In this document: piece after piece, positions 50,104 through 61,904 of the stretch
Numbering within the stretch: the stretch's first letter is position 1
Layout of the letters: each line of letters starts with the position of its first letter
Origin: Ceratodon purpureus
Lineage: Eukaryota > Streptophyta > Bryopsida > Pseudoditrichales > Ditrichaceae
Assembly (NCBI GenBank): GCA_014871385.1
Contig: CM026421.1
Span: forward strand, 17,467,048-17,531,047
Direction: 5' to 3'
Length of the DNA stretch: 64,000 nucleotides
Made by a program: the position numbers and the translations under genes
Notes under the pieces: model-generated
Database searches by the model: none
Told to the model about the DNA's origin: nothing
The model's input: only the letters and a program-made list of their open reading frames with translations

Positions 50104-51027
50104 CCCCTAAATTTCCTTGTGTTTTTGAGAGCTTGAATCCTCAAAACTGCGATTTTTTACCACTATGCCCTCCCGAGAATATGAAACAAACTTTTTAACC
50201 TTTTTTGGAAATTCAACCGTAAGATCTTGTACCTAACCCTACTTGGAAGAATTGATCCAAATTCCAACCGTTGGATGTTTTTCATTAGTGAGATCGTAGT
50301 GTTCAAAGTTTCAGCAGATGATTTTTTGGGCCTTGGCCGAGAGGCATGGTGCAAATGGGCCTAAGGGAGACTTGATGATTATTACTTCAAACATTTTGGT
50401 CACATTTTTTTCCATGTAGCTAACTAAGTTAGGTATGCTCATGCAAAATTTTAGGCCAAAAAAACGCTTTTTAGACCTTCATAAAAATTATTTTCTATAA
50501 GAAGGTATAAAATTGACAAAATAGTAAAACATGCATTTCAAAAATAATTTGTAAGCTAAATAAAAAGTGAACAGTGAGTAGGTACCTTTATAAATTTTTG
50601 ATTTTCAGAAAAAATAATTTTTAAAAAATTCAAAAATCTCGAATTTTGACAAATTTTTTTAAAAAAAATTTAAAAATTACTAAAAACTTTGAAGCTTGTC
50701 TTTGTAAGTTTTGGAGGCTGCCCTTGTAAAATTGGTAAACTTTTTGACTTGGGTCACTATGGAATTTGAGTAGTGATTTGGTTATGAACATATTTCAAAT
50801 TTTTTTTAAAAGACCTAATTTTAGACTGCCCGTTTTGGACTTGAAACCTAAAATTTCTAGATGAAGGTTCTAAAATTGGAATTTGGCTTCAAATTTTTTA
50901 CTACATAGACTTTTCTGTAAAGGGAGTTTCCAGTAAAAATCTTGAAAAAAAATAATACTTTTAACCTCCCCATCTAGGCTGCCCGAAATAGCCAAAACCC
51001 ATTTTGGGTTTTAAGGATAGTTAGGGG
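50104..51027 (-). mobile_element. TTAA-flanked piggyBac-like non-autonomous element, copy D
   Basis: TTAA at 50100-50103 and 51028-51031 flanks CCCCTAAATTTCCTTG and the inverse-type end GGATAGTTAGGGG. It is an inverted close relative of copy C, about 18 kb away, of almost equal length (924 versus 929 bp). The internal motif in inverse form lies at 50214-50230. The shared small frame is at 50163-50354 (-). Confidence 0.8.
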
Positions 51028-51031
51028 TTAA

Positions 51032-51729
51032 AAACCTCTCAATTTATTTCAAATTAAGCTTGAATGTAATATTTTTTATAATATTTATTAGAGTTTTTTG
51101 AAAAGTCTCTATGTGTTTTAGAATGTTTGTGTACTTAGCTTCATTTTGCTTCACCGAACAATTTCTTCTACAACTAATTAGTATAACAATCTTAGAAAAT
51201 TTGATATTTTTTTCCTCTCTAATGTGCCATTTTTTTTTTGGTGGAAAGTGGTGATCGTTCATTAGTACAAAAAACCACTTGTACTCAGTAATAAACCGGG
51301 GAAGAAAAAGAAAAATACATCAATCTAGGTTCCAAATGAGGGGCCTCTGTTCATAGCAAGGGCCGGGTAAACTGCCATTGTGGAGAATGGAGGCTGCCTA
51401 TGCATAAAACCTCCTTACTACATCAAGCTGAAACAATATCTTATTCAAAATTTGGACTTTCGCCTATGGCCATAGTTTTTCTAGTTGTTAAGAATAAGCG
51501 ATCTATAGGCCATGCTAGCACATCAACTAATTTTTACATGAAAAGGAAAAAAGAAAGTTCACACGCTTTCAAAATCACAATAAATCAACCTCTACAAGTC
51601 TTATTAAATAAACTACTTTAGATCAATTATGATTTTTCTATGATATGTTGTGTAAAGTAACAACGATATTTGTGCCCAACAATACATGCTACAGTAGTTT
51701 GTATTAGGAAGAAGGCAATAGAAATATCC
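51032..51729. other. AT-rich spacer
   Basis: Contains a T tract followed by GGTGGAAAGTGGTGATCGTTC (about 51230-51260), which may be another inverted retroposon tail. No gene recognised. Confidence 0.35.
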
Positions 51730-51733
51730 TTAA

Positions 51734-52584
51734 CCCCTAAACGGCCATTGTCCTAGAATGGGCGTTTTTGAAATTTGGGCAGGTTCCTAAAAATTCAAAT
51801 TTACTTGAAATTTTTTGAAATTTTTTGTGGAAAAAGGTTTTTCCAAGAGGTTTATATAGATATTTTTTTTTTTTTTTTTTTGGATGAAGTGAGAAAAAGT
51901 TATGCTCCTCTGAGCATAAAACGCCCTTCCACGGGCAGGCTCTCAGCCACTGTGAATGCAGCAATTTCTGCCCGAAACTGCCCGAAACTGCCCAAAACTG
52001 CCCAAATCTGCCTAAAGATGAAACTTTGAAATTCCTCCAAAAATTGAGATTTAGATATTTTTCAAAAATAAAAATTTTTATGTATAGAGAAAGTAGTAGA
52101 GCATGTTCCCACTGTTCGGATTTTTAATCCAAATTTTTTTCATATGCTATTTTTATTGTCAAAAAACGGCCTTTGTTTGTGAATTTCAGTATACCCCCTA
52201 GCGGAAAATGATTTATTTGGCAATCTTCCCCACCTTTTCAATACAAATTTTTTAGCACAATTAGTTAACTCAGTCTTCTTTGACGTGCATCAAAACCCCC
52301 AAATTCTATAATGCAAAAAAATGGTTTTTTGGGCCTTCAAAACTCTGCTGATCCCTTTTTGCGCAGGGAAAAAAAACTTGTTTTTCAACTTTGAACGTTA
52401 TGATCTTGCAATTGGTAAGGAATCAGTGTGTAAGATTTCGTGCACATGTAGACATAGAAGTTAGCTACAAGATCTTACAGTTAGATGTACTAATTAAGAC
52501 CCCAAGTTTGCAAAATCCACCTTGCTTTGAAGAGGGGCTGTTTTCAGGCAGTTTTGATGAAAAACACTCTTGGCCGTTTAGGGG
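51734..52584 (+). mobile_element. TTAA-flanked piggyBac-like non-autonomous element, copy B
   Basis: TTAA at 51730-51733 precedes CCCCTAAACGGCC. The right end is its exact inverse, GGCCGTTTAGGGG, followed by TTAA at 52585-52588. Length 851 bp, with 13-bp perfect terminal repeats, the cleanest of the family. The internal motif (ACAAGATCTTACAGTTAG) lies at 52467-52484. Same subfamily as copy A: both carry the GGGCGTTTTTG and AACTGCCC repeat strings. Confidence 0.85.
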
Positions 52585-52588
52585 TTAA

Positions 52589-54287
52589 AATCTACCTTTA
52601 TACTATGAATTATGCCTACTTATGTTTTCTCCTATCATAATTTTTTCCTTCTGAATAGTAATCAGAATGACACCAAAACTGGTTTAGGCTTCAGTTAAAA
52701 AACTACGATTTTTTTGACACATCTAATAATGACTAAATGTATAAATCATCTAATTATTCTTCTTCTATTACATGAATAAGAGTAAAGAAAGGCAACAATA
52801 TTCTTCATATAAAAATAGGAGCTTGGCCATTCATTGATACAATGCCTACCACATAGTCTACACAACTATTGTAGTCTAAGTTAATTTATTTTTTTTAAAA
52901 GAAGAAAAATAGAAGAAAAAGAAAAAGAAAAATAGAAGAAGATTCTCTCCATCGACGTAAGTGTTGTAATTTAAAAAATTCTTGTTTCAAGTAAAAAATA
53001 GATGAACGGTTATGGAGTCCGTAATCCCCTGTTTTGTTGGCAATTATAGAGCTCTTTGCGAATCGAGGGAGTAGTCAATTTCTTTTTACTCCGGAAACAA
53101 AAACAGTGAGATAATTTTGGCGTTGAGCGCGGATGGGCGCACAAACTTCCAAGTTTGTTTTTTTTGTCAAGTGGTGAACGTTCCTTTGCAAAAGAAGATA
53201 CACCACTGCAAAGACCAGGCTTGGTGAGCCGAGCCGGCGATGAAGATCAAACTTCCAGTTTAACCGTGGCTTTCAATTCATGGTGAATCAGATGTTCAAT
53301 ACTGTAATGTTAACAAAGGAACCCAGTTGGAACTTGGAAGAAGCGCCCCTATGACCGTACCCTAAGCAGTAAGTTCAGGCACCTTAGCATAGCTGCGCTG
53401 TAGCCAACCATTGGAGTTTGGGCAAATCTTTTGCACACAGTCATGCCTCGGGATTCACAAACTTTGCAAATATGTTTTATTCTAATTTCTCAGGCGTTAC
53501 GATATGCTCTGTACTAGTGCCAAACAGGAAGATAACTTTCATTGGCATTTAAAATTATATAAAAACATAAAAATTGGAAGATAAGCCTTACCAATGATGT
53601 CACTTCTCCAAAAATAAAAATAAAAAGGTTAAAATAGTGAAATTCAGATAGCTGATTTCCAGTTATTACTTTTTACTGGGATAGGTGACTAGCCCACAGT
53701 TGTGCCGAGATTTGGGCAGCTAGCTCTTGCTGAGAAAGGTAAAGATAAGGGTAAGTGGGCACTGGTGGTTTTTGGGATTTGACTTGGGGGTCTTTGCATT
53801 GCAGAGTCTCGGACATTCTGTCAGCCATTCATGTCTGTCTGTCCATACATGATACTGCACCCAGTTGCCTTTGCAATTATGGCCTCCTATCTTTGGCATT
53901 CCCACACAGCACTCTCCGCTTCTATTTCCAGGCCCCCTCCGTCCCTCCCTCCCTCCCTTCCTCCCTCCTCTACGGTGACCTGGGCACCCCCCTTGAACGG
54001 TGCCTCATTTGGTTCCCACGGAACAACTTCCTCATGCTATTATTTGTGCCTCCAACGAAAAACCAGAAGAAAAGGAGAAGAAAGAGAGGACTTTCTCATG
54101 CTTTTTCTTTTTGATGTTTTGACATCAGGGAAACTGTTACTGGTTTACTGCGTGAAAAGCTAAGTGACATTCCTTATGTTTGTCATTGATGACGGTTGAC
54201 AGTTTTTGTTCAATTTTGTACAATGGGTTTTGGTTAAACCGGCATTGTGTCACCAATGCTTGGAGATAGGAGAGCTATCCTGGAAGA
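52589..54287. other. Spacer, with a GC-richer block at about 53690-54160
   Basis: An inverted retroposon-like tail lies at about 53156-53200 (TTTTTTTTGTCAAGTGGTGA, then CCTTTGCAAAAGAAG). The 53690-54160 block has CCCTCC runs near 53935-53970 and open plus-strand frames of 110-119 codons that resemble no family. It may be a promoter-like island or a gene fragment; not called. Confidence 0.4.
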
Positions 54288-54454
54288 TTTTTTATTTTTT
54301 AAATTTATTTTTTGACACATGGTGAAAATTCCATTGCAAAAGAAGCAAAATACAACACCGCTGCCAAACGAAGCAAGGACAACCCATTGGCAACTGCACT
54401 TTTTGATTTTTTAAATACATGATAATATCAACATCCAAAAATCGGCGTGCTTAA

Positions 54455-55577
54455 CCTCTAAAGGCCCTTGGTGTTTTTGGAGCCAAACTACCAAAACATA
54501 TCATTATTGATAGAAACCTAATTTCCAAATTTAGTATTAAATTTGAATATGTAATTGTAGGATCTTATACATACTAATTTTGAAGACAATCCGCCATACA
54601 GATTGCGAGATTATAACGTTTGAAGTAAATGTAAAAGTTTTTTTGACATTGCCCCTAGAATATACCAAAGTTTTGATGCCCAAAAACTATATTTTGCAAA
54701 GAAATTTTATCCATAGAGGATCATGAACTCCTTTAGGTATGGAAATTAGGTATAAGCTGATAAATTTTGAGCCTCATACGAGCTTGGAAAGGAGAAAAAA
54801 ATCCCTGATTTTGTTAAAAGGGATGCGTTGAAATTCCCTTACATTCTTCAAAATCAAAACTACTTAAAAGGTAGTCTAAAAATGTCCTATTGGAAATCTT
54901 AACAATAGACATGTTGAAGTCAATAAAGAAAATAACTACAAAAAATTCAATGCAATTGGAGTAGATCTTAAATTTATAGAATTTTTAAAAGTGTAAATAG
55001 TATGTTTCTCTTTTATTTCAAAGGGCATTTTTGGTAAAAGTGTGTCTTGTGAATGGACCGTCAAAGATACAAGGTGAAATTTATTAAGTTTGGATGACAA
55101 ATGAAGATTGAATGAAATAATTTATATAGATGAAAAATAGATTTTGGGTGATAGTTGTCATTTGGATGAAAAAATCAGCAACTTCTTTAGATAGAAATGG
55201 TTAGTTAGATGAAATTTTTATATGGGATGAAAACCGTCAGAAATGTGTATGGGTGAAAAAATATTGAGCCCATCATTTTGCAAGTGGCCACCCTTCAAAA
55301 TTTTGAATTGTGACTTTTTGCCCTTGTGAATGACGGGCAACTTAGGCAAAAAATGGGAGCTTTTGATTGGTTATTGGCTGCTGAGATTTTGAGCAGATTC
55401 TTCCAAAATTCATAACTTTTGCATCGTAACTCCAACTGCTTTGAAATTTGCGCCATTGGAAAGCTACCGTTGAAAGCTACATAGTCTAAAAATTCAAAAA
55501 AATAATAAAACTCTAAAACCTTAGAATAGCCTACTGGGAAGTGTTGCTACTCAATTCGAGTTAAGGGCCTTTAGGGG
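54455..55577 (-). mobile_element. TTAA-flanked piggyBac-like non-autonomous element, copy F, inserted in a LINE
   Basis: TTAA at 54451-54454 precedes CCTCTAAAGGCCC. The right end GGGCCTTTAGGGG is followed by TTAA at 55578-55581. Length 1123 bp. The internal motif in inverse form lies at 54553-54570. It separates the LINE tail (54288-54450) from the LINE body (from about 55590), so it is the younger insertion. Related to copy G. Confidence 0.8.
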
Positions 55578-57528
55578 TTAACAATCTAATTACCAAAAGA
55601 TGCCCCGACATGAGCAAAGGTGATTCCATTGAATTTGACCCCTCTGGATTGTATAGGAGTGACACTGTTGGCCCATTGGGTCTCAAAGTCCAAACAAATG
55701 CAGAGCTTAGCTGAAGCACATGAACTCAAGAACATATGAGTGCGATGCCACGTCATCCGTGCCATATCTACATCTACGTCCGATATAAGCCGTTCTAATA
55801 GCTCTATAAGCTAGTAAACATTGGTGAAGACCCGGGCGTTTTGGTAAAGCCACATGACCCGGAGCACACTTTCGCTAATAAAGGACCAAGTTGGCTAGGA
55901 GGCTCGCAACTCGTCTAGGAGAGCAGTCCCGATAAAACCCTATTTTCAGAAAAGGGATTATTGGGGAGATGTGGAGAGATAGATACTCGAGATATGGTAA
56001 AGGATGGTGGTGGCGAAGGTCCATGCTTGGCTGGCCGCATCGCATTCGAAGAATGCATGGACTAAGGATTTTGAGACCACCATGTTGCAATAGGTACAAA
56101 GATGAGACGTGTGAGTGAAGCCCATGTGCCTACATTGATTGACGTCCAGTGCCCAATGATATAAGCTCCAAAAAAAAAGGCGGCCTCCTTGCGTGGTAGA
56201 GCGGGTCCCATACCTTGGACGAGTTTGGACTGAATGTTGCAGATACTAAACTGATCCACTTGGTACTCATCGGTAACATCATGGAGGTCCAAAGCCTCTT
56301 CTAGCGGCGGCCATGTTTGCTTGTATACTCAAATAACTGAGGCCAAAATTAGCAGCCAAGATCAAAAGTTAAACGGTAAACGTCAAGTAGGTATTTGAGG
56401 AGCTCTGGGTTCCTCGAGGCAATCTCTGAGTGAAGTGCGATAATATAGATGCCCATGATAGGGCTAGTTGTCGGTGGTTGAGGCGGGAAGAGGAAGCATA
56501 GTTTGGGACTAGGAGCCGACCATGAATACAACTTGGTTGGCGGGGATGAGGAGATCCTCAATAGGCCTTGCAAGCTAGGGCTGGAACGCTAGAGTAGTCT
56601 GGAACACTATTGTGGGTCAGCCAAGGCATCTCCGATAAACAATACCACCTATTTGCCACTGGTAGATTGGAGGTCGGTGGCATGGCCTAGAGCCACCCTA
56701 TCTGCCAAGGTCTAGACTTGGAACAACTCAGTTTGACGACGCTCCTTGTCGTAGAGGCCATAGCGGCATTATAATTTTGACTTTGACTTAAGCCAAATTA
56801 CTACTGAAGAAATGTGTGGTCCACTAGAGGTGGGTGTTTTAAATTTCCTCAAATGTCATAGGAGGAGTTGCATCAATGAAGAGGCTGAGTACTTGCCACG
56901 CTTGGAGTAAGCGGTTTTAGAGGTTTGAGCTATGGGACCAATGAACCGGGCAAGTTAGGCCCATAGCAAACTATGGGTCCATGACTCAGATCCTCGGGGG
57001 CAAATACTAGCGGACCGGCTACACAACAAGAGATGAAGTAGAGATGTGTCTGACACCAGCGCCTTAATATTCGATTTATCTATAAGAGCCGTTATAGCTT
57101 TAGTCGGGTCTACAATGCCGAGAGCCTCTATGACTTTATCTGTATAGCAATCATTCTATCTAACGCTGGCTTTAACATTCTCTTTAGTCCCGGCCAGCGG
57201 GTATTTCCAAATGGATGGCCAAATAGATTTCAAAACTTGAATAGAGCCCTCCTGAATACTGAGGAAGTACTAGAGTATGGAGAGGAGTATTGAATTAATA
57301 ACCACCGCTCATACTACAATAGACATGTGAAGGGTCGTCTAGTATTTGAGCTTTGCCTTGATCTTGGCCGCTAAGAATGAATCAACATGAGTGGTTGTAG
57401 GGGAGACCTTCAAGGAGGTCTGATGCAGCTTCGACAAGGCTTGAGGAGAGGCAACTGTGCACCCAAAAAGGCCCAACCAATGGGGATGGAGCCCTACCAA
57501 ACTAGTAAATCCCGCACTTGCTATAATT

Positions 57529-59429
57529 CACTATAAGAATCCCGCGTTTTAGGTGACATCCCGAATCATGTCTAAAAAAATAAGTGGACGTTGTAAAGGA
57601 TGTTGTGCAGACATGAGAACATCTAAGACGCAGCAAAAACAAATGCAAACATCCGAAAAAACATGCAGACATCTCCGTAGCACGCGCATCTCCGGGTGAT
57701 TTTGAGGGGCAGTGAAGTATGCAACGTGGACGCCACGTCGACGACACATCAGCAAAGTTTTTTCCGGGCAGTGCCACATGGGAGGAGGATGTCATCTCTG
57801 CCATGGTGACGTAGCGGACCACGTGGACCCGCCATTTTCTGACGTGGCGGCGCAAAATTCTGACGTGTCAGCCGCGAAGAAGTGACGTGGTTTGCCACGT
57901 AAGCATAGTTTCGGGTGATTTTTGAGTTAGAACTGCGTTACTGTAGACGTCATTGAGGACATCACCGTGGTTTTTGAGACGTCTTTGTGGTGACAACGTG
58001 ATGTCCACGTCGATGTCTGTGCGGACGTAAACTGTGTCCGACATTTGTTATAGTGGACATCCCCATGCTGTAGAATTTGCTATGCTTGACATGGCCATGT
58101 CAATGTGTACGTGATGTGTGGAAGGGTATTTTTGCAAAGATGAATGTGTTTTGGTAGACATGAAGGTGTTTTGTAGACATGAGGGTGTTCTTTGTAGACA
58201 TGCGAGTGTTTTTGCAGACATGAAGGTGTCTTTGTATCCACAAAGGTGTTTCGATAGCCGTGATGGTGGCATTTGATCACAAGAAAACTAAGGAAAGAAG
58301 ATCACATGAAGAAAGGAACAAGGGAGGAAAGGAGACAAGAAGAAGATGGAGAACAAGAATGAAGTTAAGAGAACCCCCCAGATTTTTTTGAAGTACCTTT
58401 CAATTTTTAGGTTGCCATCTCTCCATTCTAGCTTGGATTGAGGCGTGCCTTAGCTTTTTGGAAAGCTAAGTTGATTGTGCATCTACCCTCAAAATCTCAA
58501 AAGCATAGGATCAAAATCCTCGGACTGATTGCTAAAAATCCGAGACCCTTCCTCCAGCTGCACTCCTTTGACAACCCCAACTTTGGGAGGCAATATCTCA
58601 CTACCTATAAATCGGAATTGGACGTGCTAACTACCATTGGAAACCCCTACAAGAGATCTACAACTATGATGAATCTCACTCTACTTGGAGAAGAAACAAG
58701 GGACGGATAGGGAAAACAATGGGAGACAGTCCATGGAGGAGGAAGAAAACACCAAAAGCTTGAAAACAAGCTCTCAAATACAAGGTGAGAAGCCGCCGAA
58801 GTGGCGGCTCACCCTAACCCTACCAAGGCTGAAAACCCTAACCTAAAGCCTTGATGGATGAATGTTGCCACCAATGAATGAAAAATGGATTATTGAACAT
58901 CACCATGTCTCGACAGATGTCTGTGTCGACATCTTTCGAGACATGCGGACATCTCCAAAAAAGAAAGAGAGAAGAACTTTGATATTGTAAATTTCATTTA
59001 TGAAGAAAAAATAAAAAAAGATTCTTCAATCCTTCTCGGCCTTTTTTTGCTCCCTTTGCTGACCCTGCCCTTTTGTGGTTTTTTTCACTGTGGGCAGAAA
59101 GTTACCTTGCAGCCCCGTAACTTCGCGCCCATTTTACCGTCCGTCAAAACGAGGTCGTTGTTGACGTGGCAATTACGTGTCTACAAGGATGTCCTCTGCC
59201 ACGTCCCCATAGACGCGGACGTTTTTCCAAACGTCTTTGTGTTTTTAGGATAGCGCGCTCGTGTCTGGTGACGATAAGCCCAGTTTATCTCAAAAAACAA
59301 GTTAACGTCTTCACGTTCCTCAAGACATGAATGACTAACACAGAGACATGAATGACTAACACAGAGACATGAAAAAAACACGACCATGTTTTTGGAGAAC
59401 GTCACCTAAAACGCGGGATTCTTATAGTG
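57529..59429. mobile_element. Non-autonomous CACTA transposon, 1.9 kb, inserted in the LINE
   Basis: Starts CACTATAAGAATCCCGCG and continues TTTTAGGTGAC. It ends in the exact inverse, GTCACCTAAAACGCGGGATT then CTTATAGTG. ATT flanks it on both sides (57526-57528 and 59430-59432), the expected 3-bp duplication. The ends are rich in ACGT/GTGGC motifs, fitting the subterminal repeats of this superfamily. No transposase frame is present. The middle (about 58430-58720) holds a 90-codon plus-strand frame (FWKAKLIVHLPSKSQK) of unknown origin. Arms carry inverted copies of GACGTGGCA-like strings. Confidence 0.9.
58125..58262. repeat. Short tandem array of GTAGACATGAAGGTGTTTT units inside the CACTA element
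   Basis: About five imperfect units of roughly 21-26 bp, each with (A/T)GACATG(A/C)(A/G)(G/A)GTGTTTTTG-like sequence, at about 58135, 58157, 58180, 58205 and 58229. Low-frequency substitutions between units. Confidence 0.75.
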
Positions 59430-59740
59430 ATTGATGGACAATACCGTCGCCATCACAAATATTGTTAGCAAAGCGGAGGCCTTGTCAAGTACCCGAGCTA
59501 TTCCAAAGAGAGAGAAGGTAGTGTTGTCTACAAACTGTGTCAATACCTTCTAGGAAACGCCATCCGGGAGGCAGATGGCACAATGTGAGGCTATAAAGGT
59601 GGCGTATTGGGCAACAATAGCTAGTGCTTCAGTGACCAAAATGTACGGGGCTAAAAAAGAGCCATGTTGCACTCAACAACGGATAGAAAATTCATCCGTA
59701 TATGCCCCATTTAACGAAACTCCATGTTTACTCTCAATAA

Positions 59741-61900
59741 TTCCATGAACTTATTACATAAAATAAGAATAATTGATAAAATAACTCCTATCCCCTTTAA
59801 ATGAGAAATATATTTCTCTAGATACAAACATTGACATCAAGGAAGTTATTGAAATATGGGTCGCTCAAGAATGTAACTACGTCAATCCAAGTTATGTCCA
59901 ATATCATTTTCAAAACAAAAATTATTAAAATCCCTGTGTTTTTTTTGTATTGTTTTGTAGAATTAAAATCAAAACCAATAACATATTTCAATGATCAGCA
60001 TGAGAACAATCATGAATCAAGCCCAGGATTGAGATTCACAAACCTCGAGGTAAGTAGCAAGTTCATGTATCAAATAGGACAATTATCCATGGATCCTATT
60101 ATTAAAAAGCCAAGAGTTAATCGTGGGTAGAAGTGGAAATGGGATTAAGTTTTGAAACCTAACAAAGTTTCATTTTATAATGGGTGCCATACCTTAAGTT
60201 AGTGTGATGAGGCAGAAATCAAGGGGCAATGATGGGTCCTTGGATCAAAAAGGACTAGGAAATTAAATTTAAAATGTTTTTATTTGCAGTCCTTGGATCA
60301 GAAGGGGCTGGAAAATGAGTGCTAAAATTGAATTTCCAGACAGACTCTTTCCTGAGGATCTGGTGGATGTCCTGGCCCTGCCTTTTCAAAGGGCGGATGT
60401 TCTGGATTTGCCTTGTGAATGGGCGGATGTTCTGGATTTTTATTTATTTGGTTATTTTTAAATTTTTTTGAAGCAAATGGTGTATTTATTCCGGATGTTC
60501 TGGATTTGCCTTGTGAAAGGGCGTGCATGCCCAACTTAGTATTCCAAATGTTGGCCTAAGGTACTTATTGTTACTTACCCAAGTTTTTTTAAAGTTTTGT
60601 ACGTTTTAACAGAAATAAATTCGTTGTCCAAATGAATATATAAAATTATTGTAGATGGATGAGCATTTTTGTAGAGCACTGAGGTATCACATGTTTAAAA
60701 TTTTAACCTCTGATGGTGCTTGCTTAGGGATGAAAGTCGTCCTCACGCTTCGTATTATGTTGTTGGTTGGTGTGTTGTTGTGATGATTTGAGAGATTATT
60801 GTGAACTATGGGGCTGCAGAGGTGTTTCCAAAGGAAAATAAGAGACTTTTAAATCTTAGTTTTTATATGAAAATTATAAAGTTCTACTAATGAAGTTATA
60901 CATTTGCAAATATGGAAGTTTTGGATTAAATTCTTCGTGTACTATGGGATGCAATATTTTGGACATTTTTTGAATATTGTGACTAAAAAGTCTCGAGGGA
61001 AAAATGAAATTTTAGTCAAGTTCTAAACACTTGTAAACATAAAATATTTGTAAACTGAAGAAAAAATATAAAGAGAGTGAAAGGAAAAAAACATGTATAA
61101 CCAAAATAAATCTTCATCCTAATTTTTGTTACAAGAAATATAGATGTCAAAGTCAAACCATTCAAGCTATGAAGACAATCATAATACTTTTCAATCTACT
61201 TATTCCTTCACTTGCAATATATGGTATTTTTGGTGTGGTATTCACATTCTGATACAATGTCATCATGACAATTTGTACATGGTTTATAGTTTGTATAATG
61301 ACCTTCAAAAGAACATTCTACTATAAATTAGACAACCCTTCGATCACCATATGACTTTCGGCTAAGCACTACCTACTATAACTATTTGAGCAAGGTTTGT
61401 CATTTTAATTTAAGGTAAATATTTAGACCAAAACTAAAAACATTTATACCATTTAAGTTAAAAACCACTATAGTGACATAAAAAATAAAAGCATGTATAT
61501 TGCGTAAAAAATATAGCAATATTAATTACTAAAGTTTATTAAACACATATTACAAAAAACACTTAAATTTTTAACATTTATGGCACATAGAATCAAAATA
61601 AATTCTAAAATAAAAACTCAATTGTGAAGGGAAGCGGAAGTCTTTTCTGAAGTCTTTGGTGAGAATCTAATCTTGGTGATCAAGGGGGGTCTTCATTGAG
61701 GCTTTCCATCCAATTGCGGGAGGTAGGGCGGGGCGAGCACTAGCAGCTTTCTTTCGATTTGCTTCCTCTATGTTTTATGCCCCATTCCCATAGATATTCT
61801 AAAGTTTCAAATTGTAATGAACTTCTAGGTACTCATGGTATGAAGTTCTGTAGGCCAAGATTTATAACCTAACTATCTGAAAATACATAGAAATTGCACC
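59741..61900. other. AT-rich spacer
   Basis: Apart from the 60.39-60.54 kb repeat with its insertion, only short frames. No gene or RNA recognised. Confidence 0.4.
60390..60539. repeat. GGGCGGATGTTCTGGATTTGCC tandem repeat interrupted by a retroposon tail
   Basis: About 33-bp units at 60392 and 60421. The second unit is split by a 52-bp T-rich insertion (60440-60491) carrying the retroposon ending AAGCAAATGGTGTATTTATT. The 16-bp string CGGATGTTCTGGATTT stands on both sides of the insertion (60424-60439 and 60492-60507). Confidence 0.75.
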
Positions 61901-61904
61901 TTAA

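Larger units (their letters stand above)
54288..59740 (-). pseudogene. Decayed LINE (L1-type) retrotransposon, 5'-truncated and broken by two insertions
   Basis: Minus-strand reverse-transcriptase relics appear in three parts. 59430-59700 holds an RT palm remnant with a VQHGSFLAPYILVTEALA-like segment and an FVDN box where active enzymes have (F/Y)xDD. 55590-57528 holds the thumb region (IKAKLKY...MSIVV, then a YFLSIQEGS-like segment) and a zinc-binding zf-RVT motif, C-x2-C-x9-H-x4-C, at about 56040-56101. 54288-54450 holds the 3' UTR and tail (inverse of a T-rich tract, then GGTGAAAATTCCATTGCAAA). Stops and frame shifts are frequent, so it is inactive. Copy F of the TTAA family sits between tail and body, and a CACTA element splits the RT. 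The 5' limit near 59740 is approximate. Confidence 0.75.

Noticed and set aside
32317-50354. Identical-looking 63-codon frames at 32317-32508 (+) and 50163-50354 (-)
   Set aside because: They lie at the same place inside TTAA elements C and D; the similarity comes from the repeat, not from a gene.
41497-53090. Possible Stowaway ends at about 41497 (ACTCCCTTTTTTCG) and about 53070 (CGAGGGAGTA)
   Set aside because: Neither has a matching inverted partner nearby, and the two do not match each other; chance or isolated relics.
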